A DNA stretch of 64,000 nucleotides from JAUVRX01 sp049664225 (lineage in GTDB: Bacteria > Acidobacteriota > Thermoanaerobaculia > Multivoradales > JAHEKO01): NCBI GenBank assembly GCA_049664225.1, contig JBATEX010000006.1:1-64000 (forward strand), read 5' to 3'. Of this stretch, positions 62,894-64,000 are shown piece by piece. The notes under the pieces are model-generated. The model saw only the letters and a list, made by a program, of their open reading frames with translations. It made no database searches and was not told the DNA's origin. Both the position numbers and the translations under genes were made by a program. Positions within the stretch are counted from its first letter, which is position 1; each line of letters opens with the position of its first letter.

Positions 62894-64000
62894 ATGCCTC
62901 GATTTCCTCGCGTAGCTCCTTCGGTCGCCCAGATCGAAGGCTCCATCTACACGGCCCTGGCCCACAAGCTGTCCACTTTCGAAGGCGAGATCTATCCGTT
63001 GCACATCGGAGATACCTGGATGGAGCCGGCGGAAGGTCTGCGAATGGAAGACCTTCGAGTCGAGGACTATCCGGGCATGCACCGATACTCGCTGCCCCAG
63101 GGACTGCCGCTGCTACTCGATGCCATCGTCGAACGGACCACCGAACGGACCGGGGTCCCCACACAGCGGGACAACGTCCTAGTTACTGCCGGCGCCACAG
63201 GTGCACTCGGAGCCGTCGTTGGTGCCCTCGTCGAACCTCGAGACGAGGTTCTCATTCTGGCACCTCATTGGCCACTGATCGCTGGCATCGTACGGTCGTT
63301 CCACGGGCTTCCGGTGGCGGTCCCATTCATCGATCGGGCAGAGTCGGCGGACTCCGCCGTCGAGGTCGTCACTCCGTATCTGACCGACAAGACCGTGGCC
63401 CTCTACCTCAGCTCACCGAACAACCCAACAGGTCGGGTCATCCCTCCGGAATGGCTCGAATCCCTCGCACGGTGGTGCGCCCGGCACGACCTCTGGCTGA
63501 TCGCGGACGAGGTCTACGAGGACTACGTCTACGAAGGCGTGCATGCCTACACTCGTCCCATGGCCCCAGAGCGTGCTTTCTCTGTGCACTCGTTCTCCAA
63601 AGCCTATGGAATGGCCGGCAATCGCTGCGGCTACGTCGTCGGCCCGGAGGAAGCCGTGGCTCAGCTGCGCAAGGTCAGCACCCACACCTTCTACTCGACG
63701 CCTACCGCATCCCAACTGGCCGCCCTCAAGGCAATTCAGGGCCTCGGTGATCCCTGGGTGGCGCGAGCGAGAGAGCAATATCGAGCTCTGGGCAATGCGG
63801 CGGCTGACAGGTTGGGAGTTGCGCGACCCCAGGGCAGCACGTTCCTGTTCCTGGACGTGGCCGATCACCTGGAACAGAGGGGGTTAGTGGGCTTCCTGGA
63901 AGCCTGCGTCGACCGGGGACTGTTCGTGGCGCCGGGTCCCAGCTTCGGGCCCTACCCCACTCATATCCGAGTCTGCTACACCGCGGCTCCTCCCGAAGTC
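62894..64000 (+). CDS. class I/II pyridoxal-phosphate aminotransferase (cut by window end)
   Basis: At least 369 residues, open to the window edge with no stop. Landmarks: HRYSLPQGLPLLLDAI, VTAGATGALGAVVGALVEPR, LILAPHWPLIAGIV, LYLSSPNNPTGRVIPPEWLE, WLIADEVYEDYVYE, the PLP-binding Lys in VHSFSKAYGMAGNRCGYVV and the start of the C-terminal domain with PSFGPYPTHIRVCY. Typical of fold-type I aspartate/alanine-like aminotransferases. Substrate is not determined. Co-directional with the thioesterase-like gene. Confidence 0.9.
   Translation, partial: MPRFPRVAPSVAQIEGSIYTALAHKLSTFEGEIYPLHIGDTWMEPAEGLRMEDLRVEDYPGMHRYSLPQGLPLLLDAIVERTTERTGVPTQRDNVLVTAGATGALGAVVGALVEPRDEVLILAPHWPLIAGIVRSFHGLPVAVPFIDRAESADSAVEVVTPYLTDKTVALYLSSPNNPTGRVIPPEWLESLARWCARHDLWLIADEVYEDYVYEGVHAYTRPMAPERAFSVHSFSKAYGMAGNRCGYVVGPEEAVAQLRKVSTHTFYSTPTASQLAALKAIQGLGDPWVARAREQYRALGNAAADRLGVARPQGSTFLFLDVADHLEQRGLVGFLEACVDRGLFVAPGPSFGPYPTHIRVCYTAAPPEV

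Overview
The window is a gene-dense, GC-rich bacterial chromosome segment with 53 protein genes (one cut by each window edge) plus one doubtful small ORF. I see no rRNA, tRNA, phage, insertion sequence or CRISPR array. The style suggests an Acidobacteriota-like bacterium (inference): Ser/Thr kinases opening with MIGxTxxHYxIL, TolB-like and TPR sensor tails, PD40 beta-propeller proteins, a tricorn-type protease, many lipoproteins, DUF4388 and PilZ regulators, and hopanoid genes.

The most notable block is 13393-27377, all on the minus strand. Read in transcription order it holds squalene-hopene cyclase, hpnH, hpnA, hpnG and a secreted phosphatase-superfamily protein, then a short-chain polyprenyl diphosphate synthase, type 2 IPP isomerase, class I HMG-CoA reductase, mevalonate kinase, a mevalonate-(di)phosphate decarboxylase, isopentenyl phosphate kinase and squalene synthase. 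Together these lead from HMG-CoA to hopene and its first side-chain additions. An isopentenyl phosphate kinase beside a decarboxylase, with no phosphomevalonate kinase here, points to the alternative mevalonate route through isopentenyl phosphate, known mainly from archaea and a few Chloroflexota. An AT-rich palindrome (20951-20965) lies just upstream of the mevalonate half. Squalene synthase is translationally coupled to a chimeric secreted esterase (11801-13393).

Layout: 1-12 kb, kinase-rich signalling and envelope region (N-terminal kinase fragment, PD40 lipoprotein, DUF2252 lipoprotein, glycosyltransferase, a frameshifted 1483-residue kinase with two sensor tails, methyltransferase, secreted HipA/PI4K-like kinase). 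12-27 kb, isoprenoid/hopanoid block. 27-41 kb, TatT-like protein, YchF, tricorn protease, a membrane Fe-S oxidoreductase, zinc uptake ZnuABC, thioredoxin-fold protein and nuclease-fold lipoprotein. 41-49 kb, lipid/aldehyde metabolism: a reductase and aldehyde dehydrogenase diverging from an ACP-KAS-dehydratase-phosphoesterase cassette, then a BoxD/PaaZ-type dehydrogenase. 49-64 kb, PilZ protein, DUF4388-TonB fusion, TauE exporter, alkyltransferase-like protein, nucleoside transporter, peptidases, MFS exporter, OmpH, HAD phosphatase, SspB, Nudix-metallo-beta-lactamase fusion, hotdog thioesterase and a partial aminotransferase.

A recurring non-coding signal is an octamer G-rich tract (GGGG plus four bases) at three places (about 1-38, 11741-11816, 47172-47195). 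It is always C-rich on the coding strand of the adjoining gene, and in two cases it supplies that gene's stop codon.
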